64,000 nucleotides of DNA from Hygrocybe punicea (Eukaryota; Basidiomycota; Agaricomycetes; Agaricales; Hygrophoraceae): assembly GCA_963556145.1 (NCBI GenBank), contig OY744463.1, forward strand, positions 1,488,001 to 1,552,000, given 5' to 3'. Below the pieces are notes generated by a model, which searched no databases, had not been told where the DNA came from, and saw only the letters and a program-made list of their open reading frames with translations. The translations under genes were made by a program, and so were the position numbers. Below are positions 8,862-20,412 of the stretch, one piece after another. Numbering within the stretch: position 1 is the stretch's first letter; every line of letters begins with the position of its first letter.

Positions 8862-9918
8862 ATGTTCTTGACGCGTTCAGAATACGGTGAGTATGCTTCC
8901 AGACCCTCGGTGGTGCTGACGAGAAATGTTATTGTTCAGATCGAGGAGTCAATACGTTCTCTCCTGAAGGACGTTTGTTTCAAGGTCTTTTTCAGTCCAG
9001 CATCAAAATATCCGCAATACTCAATCACTCATTGTAGTTGAATACGCTATTGAGGCTATCAAAGTACGCCCCCTCAAAGTCATATCATGGTCAATGCCAG
9101 AACCCGATCATCTACTCCTTTAGCTTGGCTCAACAACAGTCGGAATCCGCACCCCAGAAGGTGTTATCCTCGCCGTCGAGAAGCGTGTTCAATCTCCACT
9201 CCTCGAGTCAAGCTCTATCGAAAAGATCATGGAAATTGACACCCATCTTGGTTGTGCCATGTCCGGACTCACTGCCGATGCTCGCACGATGATTGACCAT
9301 GCGCGGGTCACTGCTCAAAACCATTCTTTCACATATGATGAAAAAATCAAGGTAGAGAGCGTGACGCAGGCAGTGTGTGATTTGGCCCTGAGGTTTGGGG
9401 AGAGTGTGCATGACGAAGAGGCGATGATGAGTCGGCCTTTTGGCGTTGCTTTGCTTATCGCTGGTATTGATGAGTTGGGCCCTCAACTGTACGTCAAATC
9501 CCCGTAAATGATTAATAAAATCTGATTTGGAGTGACTAGGTACCACACCGATCCGTCTGGTACGTTCATGCGATACGATGCAAAAGCAATTGGGTCTGGA
9601 TCAGAAGCAGCGCAAAGCGAGCTGCAAGACAAATGGCATAAGGTGACATTGTTGTGATTTCCTCCGGTCCACGGCGCCTTGTGCTAATATGCAACATTGT
9701 AGCAAATGACCCTACTTGAGGCTCAAATACTAACTCTCCGTGTTCTGAAGCAAGTAATGGAGGAAAAACTAGATCATCACAACGTACAGATTGCTCAGGT
9801 AAGGGTTCTTTCTGATGCTGTAATGATGCGGAAAGCTGAGGGATGGCAGGTTACAAATGCTCAAGGGTTCGAGATTTTTGACGAGAAGAAACTGAAGGAG
9901 ATCATTGATGTTATGTGA
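8862..9918 (+). CDS. PUP2: 20S proteasome subunit alpha type-5
   Basis: Structural alpha-ring subunit of the 20S proteasome. Exons 8862-8886, 8940-8984, 9038-9063, 9124-9488, 9540-9642 and 9703-9918 sum to 780 nt, giving 259 aa, a little longer than usual for alpha-5. The N-terminus carries the alpha-subunit signature: [19 protein letters not shown] followed by [19 protein letters not shown], the acidic EKIMEID segment, a YHTDPSGTF stretch and a KQVMEEK helix follow in the order typical of alpha-5. The first three exons are short, as is common for this gene in basidiomycetes. It lies tail-to-tail with the RidA gene. Confidence 0.95.
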
Positions 9919-10110
9919 GACGGACCAAGCCCCATCACCGTTTGAAAACTTCAATCTTGGGCAGAGTCCGAGGAATCATGTATTTCATTGGTTGAATTTT
10001 CTTCTTGATGAAGTTCATACGAAACATTCTACAATCTACTCGGTGTCGTGGTGCTTCCCTTCATTCGAGGCTGTGAAATTCCAAATTCAATGAGCACAGA
10101 ATTCACGGCT

Positions 10111-10841
10111 TTACGACGAGACCAACCTTGCAATGCACTCGATTTCAAAGAGTGCATCCTTTGGCAAACGTGCTACCTCCACCGTTGACCTTGCGGGTGT
10201 GTGGCTGCCAAAGAACCTAGCATAGATGCCGTTGACCGTGACGAAATCATCCATGGACTTCAAAAATAGCTGGCAGGCCATACAAGAACATCAGCTCGAA
10301 CGCCACGGACGCCCACAGAAGAACAACACACAGTAGTTTTGATCACCTTCCCAAGCGAACTCCCACCGTCCTCCACGATTGCCTGGAGATTCTTCAGTGC
10401 CTGCTCGGTCTGCGGTTCTATTCCTCCCTCGACGATTTGCATCGTGGTTGGGTCAAACCCGAGGCTTCCAGAGACGAAGAGAAGGTCCTTTATTTTCATC
10501 GCCTGGCAGTAAGGCCCGATGGCCACCGGTGCTCCTGGAACGATTGTAGCGATTGGCGAGAAAGTAGTTCATCAAGCAAGTTAATATAAAGACGGTTAAC
10601 TTGCATTTAGCTCAGTCGTAACAAAATAAATGATAGTAGAATTACTTTTTGTAGACACAAGTTCCAGTGAAGGGTGAGTAGTAGGCATGTTCACCTTGAA
10701 GTTTCTGCTTAAAAGGACCGCGGAACTTGAGGTAAATCGAAAAGGACGGAAAAGAAGACTGCGCGCAGGGAACGACCAGACAGTACGGCTAGTAGAGACC
10801 TGTGATAGTATCGTTCGGCAAGCCAGCATGTGCATCAGCAC
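10111..10841 (-). CDS. RidA/YjgF/Mmf1-family enamine deaminase, probably mitochondrial
   Basis: Members of this family hydrolyse reactive enamine/imine intermediates such as 2-aminoacrylate that leak from pyridoxal-phosphate enzymes. Exons 10841-10646, 10534-10332 and 10269-10111 sum to 558 nt (185 aa). Residues 1 to about 50 are rich in Arg, Ser and Phe with few acidic residues, which fits a mitochondrial presequence, and the catalytic domain follows from about MPTTHPSLE. Conserved features are [18 protein letters not shown], a TEQALKNL helix, [12 protein letters not shown] and the C-terminal substrate-site block [10 protein letters not shown] with EIECIA. An internal ATG at the domain start could produce a cytosolic form. 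Confidence 0.9.
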
Positions 10842-11127
10842 AATGTATAAACCTTATAAGCCTTAAGCCTGAGCTTATCATGTCGATGCGGATTTTATAA
10901 TAACATGTATTCAGCTGAACGATCCCTCTGGATCTTTTGCCAGCATCTCGGACGAGCATAGAGCAGCAGCTCATACCCTCTATACTCTAAGCCATCTTCC
11001 TCCATTAGCATTGACGAGTACCGTTCTCGACTTGGAACAGCAGTCAAACAACTTGCTTGCGGCCATGACTCGAGCGATGCGCACCGATGGTGTCCGAAGA
11101 AGCTCACACACAAACTGAAACATGCTC

Positions 11128-12399
11128 CTATTCTTCCGGAAATTCAGCTTGAACAGCCCTCATTTCAGCAAACAAACTGTGTTGGTCGCCGAGGCCGTAT
11201 GTCAATGTCATCCTCTCGAACACGCACGCCCCGTCGTCAGGATCCAACTCGAGCTGTGTTAATTGATTGCTACCCAATTAGCAACGAAAGGTGTATGCGC
11301 ACCATCGAAATAATGTCATCAAGCAGGTGTGCCTGTCCTACAGTCATGCCCATGAACCCATTCATGTTGGCGTTCACTATATGCACGTGGAAGTGGTCTG
11401 TGATCGAGAGTGGTCACAATAAAATTCAGCAACCAGCCACAAATGACTCACAGTACGAAGGCTGGTAGTGAATAAACAGTCTCGTCGTCCCTGGTCCCAA
11501 GCCCCATTTCTCCTTTACGACTCGTGCGGCCACCCTGCGAATACTCCGCAGCATACCCAAATGCTTCTTACGAAGATCTCTGAGGCTGCGAACATCCTTG
11601 GAGCGAGTGATAGCAACGAGATACAAAGTCGATATTGTTGTAAGATCCCATTTCATATCCGGTATGATAACGTATCCAGTATTGGGGCATGGATCGTTGT
11701 AAAGAACTTTGTCAACTTCTACCTTTCCCGTCAGAATATCTTCCACCCTACACGATTGATTCGTTAGAGAGACAGTAAGGGGAAATGAAGCACAACACTA
11801 AAGCAAACCATTGTGTCCGCGATGGAAGCAATGCATCGATGTATGGCTTCACAATCCGTCTATATAATTCTGGAGTCTCGCGAACGAGAACTTGTTCTTG
11901 CATCGTGTACTTCGATGTAGATTACTCTTCAGCGGTGACAATTACCCTGAATTGACACACCTTCTGAATGTGAATTGCGGTAGCTGGTGAAATTATGTTG
12001 ATCTTGACATCCTGCTTGCGTCCGTCCCCAAACCAACCGAAGAACCAAGTGTACTAACCCCGGTTAAGATAAATGGTTTTTTTGCAAGGAATACATAGTA
12101 CTCACGATATCATTGCTCTCGACCAATTGCACTCTTTCGAGTATATTCTCCATGTCATCAGCCAGGTCAGAAGACAACATAGCTTTTTCTATCCTAATAA
12201 TTGCTGGTAGACGTTCAGGGTCTCCCTCTGCCTTTGGGAAGGTACCAAGTAGGGCGAGTGAATTAGTGATGGGATCTAATTGGCGATAAAATGATCTTTC
12301 AACGATGGATATACTAGAACCATTTGACGTGCCTTCGTTCAGCAAACGATCAAACTTGAACTGCTTCAGAGCTTCAAGGTTTCTGATTTTGAAGGCCAT
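11128..12399 (-). CDS. Scavenger mRNA-decapping enzyme DcpS (HIT family)
   Basis: Hydrolyses the residual m7GpppN cap left after 3'-to-5' mRNA decay. Six exons (12399-12106, 12053-11961, 11909-11809, 11747-11452, 11397-11303, 11253-11128) sum to 1005 nt, giving 334 aa, close to the family length. The N-terminal dimerisation region is followed by YTWFFGWF, DVKINII and PATAIHI, then by YVIIPDMKWD. The histidine triad is YYHFHVHIV, whose first Tyr-Tyr is created by the junction of exons 4 and 5. The C-terminal FERMTLTYGLGDQH block is also conserved. The annotated start at 12397-12399 (MAFKIRNLE) is preferred over an upstream in-frame ATG. Confidence 0.94.
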
Positions 12400-13161
12400 G
12401 ATCGCAACAGGCAGACCGTGATGAACCCAGCTAACAGTGCACAGACCTCTCTTAAAGTGTGGTACTAAGGAGTAGTCGAATTTTGTGTCAACCTGACTGA
12501 TAAATACGCCCACGCAGCCTCGCCGAGCTTCTCCAGCTTAGGCAGATGAAAATTGAGGTGAGTGCATATAAAGCCTAGTTAATGCGCCCACAGGCTTCTA
12601 CTAGCCTACTACAGGCTCCCGCTACGTTTATGTTGATGCACGCTGCTGATATTCTTGTTTTGGTGCGGCCAGAAGCCATGCTGCCGGGCGCCAGCAGCTT
12701 CAATAATACTCCAGACTCACCTCACCCAATTCCAATGCAACACCAAAACCGGAACCTGATTATTTGATTAGACTTGGCACTTGCGATGATTCTAGCCGCC
12801 TACCAGTGAACATGAAGGTGTTTAACCTGTCAGGAACGGACGACCTTGTACGAAGAGCAGGCCATAACAGCGAACGATAAAAATGGAGGTGTTCATTAGA
12901 CGCTTGTCGTTATTTATTTAATAAGTGGATACATGGCAATGCTTCGAAAAAAATGAAGAGCCTCAAGAGATGATTATTGTGAATACGAGGTGCTGTTGCA
13001 AAACGAAATTAAGTATAAAGCATGATGTAAAGATATGTTGGAAACGACCAATGAATGGCAAAAACTTGGAGGAGGGGAAACAGGATGATTGATTGAACAG
13101 GAAATCGTGTTGAGAGGGGTTCGATGGGAAAGTAACGTTACGCTCAGTGGGACCTTGATCA
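12400..13161. other. Intergenic region between DcpS and Galpha genes
   Basis: About 760 bp with no supported gene. It should contain the DcpS promoter on the right of its start and the Galpha 3' UTR. Short open frames on both strands have no recognisable motif. Confidence 0.6.
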
Positions 13162-15692
13162 TCAGACCAATGCCATCGTCTGGAGATTACCTTTAATTAT
13201 GATGTCTCGCACTGACGAAACGATATGTAAGAATGACGGTGGGCCGTCATATGACTACGCACCATTGGATATTATGATTGACGTTCGCCTCGTGTCCGTA
13301 ACAGCCGTAAAATGGACTGTTACGAGGTAAGACTTTAAAATCGTAAAGGATTAGAGACGTACTGAAAAGCTCCCGATCTCGATTGGGTGTATATGAGTGA
13401 TGAAGGGCGCCGAATTTGTTGCGGAAATCTAAAGGTCCATTGAGGCGTCAACAACCAGGTCAGGATAAATGCTAGCCAAAAATAACGCACATTTCGATAC
13501 TGACTCGTAGTCGTTTGGCCGATCACCATACGAGAGCATATGATGTGAGAGCCGCACGCCTGCGTCCAGTTTGGCCTGTTCAAAGTGACGTAAAGAAATG
13601 AAGGCTCGGTATAAAACAATCGTCATACCTGAAGAAGATCGCACTTGTTCAAAAATAGCACAATGTTGACCTTTGCAAGCAATCTGTTCGAAACTACCGA
13701 TTTCCATAGAAGCAGTGAATCTTCTAATCTGTTAACCCTTGTATCCTGCATCGAAGACAATGAGTCCCGGGATGGACAGGTGGTAGTGTGGAGGAAACAG
13801 ACCTCCGCCAAAACTTGATCGAACGCAGAAATGGGCGCCAGAAAAATAATGGCATTTACTAAACCACCAAGGCAACAATAGAGTCAGATATTTGATAGTT
13901 TGAGAGAGTGGGATATGAGACGGACTCACCGTCCTCAAAATATGGCGCCCAAGCTTGTCTCTGGTTTCTTGATCCGCCTACGTCATATATCTTCCACTCG
14001 ACACCACGCTGATATCCCCTCGAAAGTGTAAAGGAGTGTTCAACCACTCCCACAGTCTTGAGACGGGCTTTTAGCACATCGTCTAACAAACATTAATGGT
14101 GGAAAGGAAAACCTGTTAGCTAGGCACATGAAATTGAAGAAACCATCAAACCATCAGTTGGAATATATTTCTTGGCCGTAATACGTGGGATTTCGTCGAG
14201 GTAGCTATGGGGACGCAGCAGCGTTTAGTAGACAAGGTCGTAAGATTCAAAAAGGAGTCGAGAGGTAGCTTACTCACAACCCGCTGCTCTCCTCCAACCT
14301 CAATCTCTTTTCGAACAGCCGCTGTCTCACGTTATTATCTTTCCACAGTTGCAACATAACTAGCGAACAAGCATTGAGAGCGTGCACCGGGTCTTCTGGG
14401 TCCGCCCACCAGCCCTCGATTTCCCCTGAGTGCGCGCTCTTTGGGTTCTTCTCTTTCCCTCCGAGCGCGAATGCCTTTTTCCAGTTCGTTGTTGTATGTA
14501 CGGAGACTTCCATCCTTTTAGATTTACCGTTGGTATCGTGCGGTGAAGGCGTAGGGGTGGTATGATTGCTTGAAGACGCAGTTGTTGGAGAATAGGGATC
14601 CGATGACAGTTGTTGACGCTGTGGTATGTATATCGTAGGCGTAGGACGTCCCTTTGACGATCCTCTTGCACTTCTATTCGTCGTCATATCCAGGTAACTA
14701 AAATTCTCCCAGGCAGAAGGGGTTGGCCCCACATGAACGGCTTCGTCCTCATCGGGAGAAGAAAGCAGACAAATCAATCGGTCCTCCAATTGGGCTAGAG
14801 GAGCGAGGCGCGTGCGATAATAGTCGTAATTTTGGATCTTCGTGCCACTTATCGCCGAAGCCGGGCGGCCGTCGGATGAGATGATGACGGATGCAGTTTC
14901 CAGGCAATCTATGTCGTCATGATCCTCTGAAGCGTCAACCTCCGGGGATATGGCGTCAAGAATTCTATGGATAAGTTTGAACAATTACTGAAGGAGACGG
15001 TGGGACGGAAACGGTGGGACGGAAGGAGACTGACCGACGTATCGATCGGACCAGATTCAGATAAATAACGGGTCGCCAAGCTATTCGTTCGACATGAAAA
15101 GCGGCTGGCGTATGCATGAGCTGGAATTCTGATATCATTCGCGTCAGTAAGAAATGGACGAGATCGGAGACAAAAGGCCGTCGCTTCATTGGTGCGGATG
15201 TATGAACGAAAGCAGTTCAGGACTCCCAGAATTCAATATTTCTCCGCTTTTCTCAGATCTATGGCACTACGCCAACAGAAACTGAAGAATCGCGCGCGTC
15301 GAGTTCAATACATGGAGGCAAATGGGGGTTACATATGCCACGCAAGCAAACCGCACTGACTCCGTGAATGTAGCAAGACAGAAACCACCTATGCAAATTC
15401 CCCAATGGTAGCAAGCAAAGGGCTAATACTCACGTTTCAAGGTCGTACTCTTCCCGCTCTCGCTTTGGCCCAAAAGTAATACTTTAACCTCGGAAGCATT
15501 GATCTTCTTCTTCTTATTGCTCTCTTGCCTAAGCATCTCATCGATGCCATCGCTGACTTTCTTGGCCTGATTTTCTGCAAGGATTCTCTTCTCTTTTTCG
15601 AAGGGTGATTCATCTGGTGGAGGCAACAACGCGGCGGCTAATGGATCAGAGAGAGATCGACGTCGGGGAAGTTCAGGTTTGACTTTGCGCAT
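13162..15692 (-). CDS. Atypical heterotrimeric G-protein alpha subunit
   Basis: GTP-binding alpha subunit, about 560 aa in 11 exons against about 353 aa for canonical Galpha. The P-loop reads GQSESGKST, switch I RLKTVGVVEH, switch II DVGGSRNQRQAW, the guanine-specificity motif NKCDLL, and the C-terminal TCAT-equivalent HFTAVTDTRRT. The last residues are NLQTMALV and the stop is at 13162-13164. Two features are unusual: the N-terminus begins MRKVKPEL with no Gly at position 2 for myristoylation, and the catalytic switch-II Gln is replaced by Ser. A Ser/Thr/Pro-rich insertion of about 200 residues sits in the helical domain (14965-14274). The layout matches the expanded mushroom-specific Galpha group as I remember it. 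Its receptor and effector are unknown. Confidence 0.9.
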
Positions 15693-16937
15693 GTCGAATT
15701 CTGGATATCGTCGTAGTTGGTTGGGAGAACAAGGCCGGGCGATATACTGGGCCTATGACCGCCTCGAAAGAATACTAAATAAGAATAGGGAAGGTCAGGG
15801 AAGGCAAAACCTCCTTGACACTATCTGCTCGTGCACGTGAGAGCAGAGCAATTTTGCAAATATACCAGAAATATAAGATCAGCTCTAGCCACTGGCACAG
15901 GCTTCGTTTGCGGTACTTCCAGCAGGGCTCATACACATTATTCTCAGATTACTTATGTAGACGTGTCAGTGGTTGGCAAAGCAGCCGCCGCATTTAGAAT
16001 TGAAAGTTGCAGCGGAAGCGACGAGTACAAAGGGACGAGCCCACTGGCACAAGGCTTACAGACACAATTGTGTATTCTACACCAGGTTCGCGGTTAACAT
16101 TTGGCGCCAGGAATTTCTATGAAGACGTGGGATTCCATGTATGGAGATATCGGTCAGGGCTACTGAACCATGGTGACGGTCACAACGGAACTTCAGGTGC
16201 GATTTGCTGAGAATGTTCTTTACTTACCATACCAGGGCTGGCAGGGTTTGGTTAGTAAGTTACGGAGCACTCACGGTGCCAATCCGGTGACTTTGGCCTG
16301 GGAACCAGCATGAAAATGAAAACCACATTCTCGAATTGCTAGAAATTCGTCTGCACCTGGAATGGACTCCACATGAAGCTGATGCAGGGCCGAGCAGAAC
16401 CAGAAGTCCCGCCATGTCCCGATGACGCCGGGTAGCCCAGGACTCCGATATCTAAGTAGGCCTAGACGTTATGTTTTGACCATAGTTTCAAGTTAGAATT
16501 CGCCCTCGTTCAACGTTCAGCTTCCATGTAGGAAATTGCCCCGCGTACATGTACCACGAGAGGACGACTGTCGAAGTAACTCCGAGAGTCCGAGTCCTTG
16601 TTGACCTCCTTGTTGATCCAATATTGTTCGCTGTTTACATATTTCGTTGCCTATAGTATCTTCTCCGAGTCGCTATCATTGATCGCTGTGTATGGCTGTA
16701 CACACGACTAACTTGAAGCGATTTCAGAGGGCAACGCCATCTGTCCGACGTCTCCACATGTGGCGACAGGGCATCGCCATGAACATAGATGTGCTGGACG
16801 CGTACGAACCAATTATCAATCTGATGGGCAACCGAGATGGTGGAGTACCTGCCGCAAGGTCCTGGAAGGAATATGAATGACAACGTCGTCCATTCGTGCT
16901 CCTGCACTTTCAAGGTTGCCCTTTTCACTTCCTTTCG
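15693..16937. other. Long intergenic region
   Basis: About 1.2 kb without a convincing gene. Several open frames under 100 codons exist on both strands but lack family motifs or a splice pattern. It carries the Galpha upstream region and probably the promoter of the mucin-like gene. Confidence 0.6.
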
Positions 16938-19900
16938 ATGGCTCCCTTGGGTCCGGCGTCCTGGAGGCGTAGGAACTTTTATTCACTAAAAGGTTTGTCT
17001 CACTCTTTGCGAAAAGGGCAACCTGCTTGCCGTCGTTGAAGACGTTCATTGATTTTTCTCAAATTTTATGTTCTAGGGACTCCGAGAGTCGTCAAAAACA
17101 TTTCATCTTCTTTTACGAAGTCTTTGAAGCGATTCGCCACCCTGTTGGACACCTTTTCTCCCTCAACAGCAGCCAACAGCAACGGGGAGATTCAACAGGC
17201 GAACACGAGTGCGGCGGCGGCTAGCTCTGTCGATGAGTCGTCAAGCGTTGCCGTATCAACGCAATCTGGCACTGACAACATCAACCACGGCGCCCAGAGC
17301 TCACCTTCCGTCAACGAAATCTCTTCCTCGACGTCTTTGCCTTCCCCCACGGGTTTGGGAGGATTAGCTACCAATGTACCTGGAGGCATCACCGACAGCG
17401 AACAAGGTTCATCTACGCCTGCCGTTTCTTCCCCCACAGTAACCAGCTCTTCTGGAAATGTGAATGTCAACTCGATTGGTGAGCAATCCAGCTCCAGCTC
17501 GGCTGCTCCGACCACATCTGCCAACCCTTCAGATATTTCTGACGGTGTCACCTCTTCCGCTACCCCGCAACAAAGTTCTATTGATGGAACGCCGAGTGTC
17601 ACGTCCACCCAGGTCGCAAGTGCTCCGATAGTGACAGCCATCGGTGACCCGTCTGCTGTCGATAACCATGTCCAGGACGACGGCGGACAGAGTGAAAACA
17701 GTCCTACGATGCCATCCGCGACACCCTCAGTTGTCACTTCTTCTACCCTCCTCCCACAGGTATCTTCGGCGCCTACGCTGCTCGATGTGACCGCTACCTT
17801 TATATCAGATTCTGCCTCCCAACCGGCGGATTTAGCAGCCAGCAAAACGTAGGTGACAGATACATCTAAGCTGGCTATGATTGTTGAATTGTAAATGCAG
17901 TGTTGTTTCCACCCAGGCTGAGCGTTCTCCTATGGTGACAAATATTGGTGCCCCGTCTGTAGACAGTTCAATCAACAATGTTATCCAGGGTGACGACGGA
18001 CAGAGCGAAATCAGCCCCGCCACGTCGTCCGTAACATCGTCAGTTGTCATCTCTTCTACGCTCCCGCAGGTGTCTTCGGCGCCCATGCTGTCCGATGTTA
18101 TCGCCACTGCCAGTTCTACCCTCCAACCGACGGATGTAGCAGCAAGTAAAGCGTAGGTGATAGATACATCTCAATTTGTTCTGGTTATTGAATGGTAAAT
18201 GCAGTGTTGTTTCCACCCAAGCTGAGGATTCCCCTACAATCACAAATACTTCCATCCCATCCACAGGCGATGCGATCCATAATGACGACGGCCAGAGTGA
18301 GATCAGTACCACCACGCCATCCGTGACGCTGTCGGTTGTCGCCTCTTCTACGCTCCCGCAGGTATCCTCGGCGTCCACACTGTCCGATATTACCGCCACC
18401 TCCACTTCTTCATCGCAACCGACGAATTTAGCCGCCAGCGAATCGTAGGTGATGGATACATCTCAACTTGTTCTGGTCATTGAATGGTAAATGCAGTGTT
18501 GTTTCCACTCAAGGTGAGGATTCCCCTACAGTCACAAATACTAGCATCCCATCCACAAGCGACGCCATCAACAACGCCACCCAGAGTGACAATGGGCAGA
18601 GTGAGATCAATCCCACCACGCCATCCGTGGCACCGTCAGTTGTCACCTCTTCTACGCTCCCGCAGGTATCCTCGGCGCCCACACTGTCTGATATTACCGC
18701 CACCGCCACTTCATTCCAACCGACGAATCTTGCCGCCAGTGAATCGTAGGTGATATATACATCTCAACTTGTTCTTGTCATTGAATAGCAAATGTAGCGT
18801 TGTTTCCACTCAGGCCACAAGCTCCCCGATAGTGTCAAATATTGGCACATCTGTAGGCGGTTCAATCGACGATGTAATTCATAGTGACGGCGGACAGGTA
18901 TCTTCGGCGCCCACGCTGTCTGATGTTACCGCCTCGGCCGGTTCTGCCTTTCAACCAACGAATTTAGTCGCCGGTCAAAAGTAGGTGATGGATACATCTC
19001 AGCTTGCCCTTGTCATTGAATAGAATATGCAGTGTTGTTCCCACTCAAACCGCGGGCTCCCCGATAGTGTCAGATCCTGGCACCATATCTGTAGGCGGTT
19101 CAATCAATAATGTTGTCCAGGGTGACGGCGGACAGAGTGCAACCAGCCCCGCAACGCCGCCTACGTTGCCCGATGCTACCGCCACCTTTAAATCGGGTCT
19201 AGCCGCCCAACCGACAGATTTGGCTAGTCAAAGGCAAGTTATAAATACCTCGACACCTTATCGCTATTGACTCTTGCTTTTAGTGCTGCCATTCAAGTTG
19301 CAGATCAGACAACACTTGCCACAAATGTTGTTACCATCACTACTATCCCAGTTCTGACTACGTCGACATCTGTATTCACATCGGATGGGCAGTTAGTGAC
19401 GTCTCTGGATACCTTTACCACGAACCAGGTCGTTCCAACGACTTTGGGTGTCCCGAAAGGTCCTGGCATCCCGGTTTTGTGAGTGATTACCAGTGGGATC
19501 TGGATCTGGACTGATACGAACCTCCCCCCATTTTTTGCACTCAGATCATCACGGTCTCACTCTAAGCCTATCATGGGTGGTGTCGTTGCTGCCGTCTTGA
19601 TTTGTTTGATCGCTGGTGTCATCGCATTCATCCTTCTTCGCCGCAGACGCAGAGGTCGTCAAGTGACCTTTGTTCCCGTTACTATGGACTCATTCTCACA
19701 TTTTGCACCGAAAGGCCTTGAATCATCGTTTCACCCGGCTGGTCCTTTTGCTACTGTACAGAGGATGCCTTTCCCCAAGACAAGTCCTCATCCTTCAACC
19801 CCGATGCTTGAACGCGACCTAGGAGAGCCTATTCATGAAAATCCATTTGATGATCAGGATCCGTTTCGTGATCGTGAATTGAGCAGATTAATGTTGGCAC

Positions 19901-20007
19901 CGATGTCCAATCTTTCCCTCAATCCTGTAAGTTTAATTTCCTCCGACACTTTTGGGCTTGGGTGTTTGACTGACTCTCATCAGGAACAAACAGGGTTGGC
20001 TATGTAA
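16938..20007 (+). CDS. Ser/Thr-rich mucin-like single-pass membrane protein with duplicated exons
   Basis: Predicted exons 16938-16992, 17077-17848, 17901-18152, 18205-18444, 18497-18745, 18798-18980, 19033-19233, 19284-19478, 19545-19926 and 19984-20007 sum to 2553 nt (850 aa). The first two thirds are Ser/Thr/Pro-rich, as expected for an O-glycosylated extracellular stalk. Near 19575 lies one hydrophobic segment, GGVVAAVLICLIAGVIAFIL, followed by RRRRRGR and a cytoplasmic tail of about 115 residues. Exons 3-7 are tandem copies, each starting VV[S/P]TQ and sharing QVSSAP-TLSD and QPT[D/N]L blocks. The intron after exon 7 is GC-AG (gcaagt). I see no clear signal peptide, so the first exon is the weakest part of the model. 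A wall-stress sensor or adhesion role is possible but not shown. Confidence 0.78.
17901..19233 (+). repeat. Five tandemly duplicated exon-intron units
   Basis: Exons of 252, 240, 249, 183 and 201 nt are all multiples of three. The intron before each is exactly 52 nt and begins GTAGGTGA. Every boundary is phase 2, so units can be gained or lost without a frameshift. Confidence 0.9.
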
Positions 20008-20412
20008 TTATGTCGTTCTTTTCGTTGTTTTGCAAATATTGTTGTCTATGACGAACTCTAACAATATATACGTAGTACTTGACCATGGATTGTTAACCCC
20101 AGATTGCTATTACTCCGGACGCTTATCTTCTCGTTATCAGAAATGGTGACCTATTGTAGCTAATGACCCAGAAGACTCTTGTTTGACGACTGTTCTTGGC
20201 ATTCGTTCTAATAGCACCTCTCAAGTGAGGATGGCCATGCTTCCTGAGCGTAAAATCTCGTCACGGAACAGGAAGTCGTATTATTACTCGCAGGCGTGAA
20301 GGTCGACTGCCGTAAAGAAGTATACTAGTAAGATAAACTTGATCAGTATGAGCGAAAGGACTATATAACCCTAACCCTGAGTCAAGTTCATCTTCAAAGT
20401 GCCGACGCCGCA
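20008..20412. other. Intergenic region
   Basis: About 400 bp holding the 3' flank of the mucin-like gene and the promoter of ASK1. No additional feature recognised. Confidence 0.6.

Noticed and set aside
17192..17845. 217-codon minus-strand frame opposite the mucin-like gene
   Set aside because: It mirrors the Ser/Thr-rich coding strand; the plus-strand splicing pattern is consistent across ten exons.
17850..19283. CRISPR-like array of similar spaced repeats
   Set aside because: The units are exons and introns of a eukaryotic gene with an open frame and splice sites.
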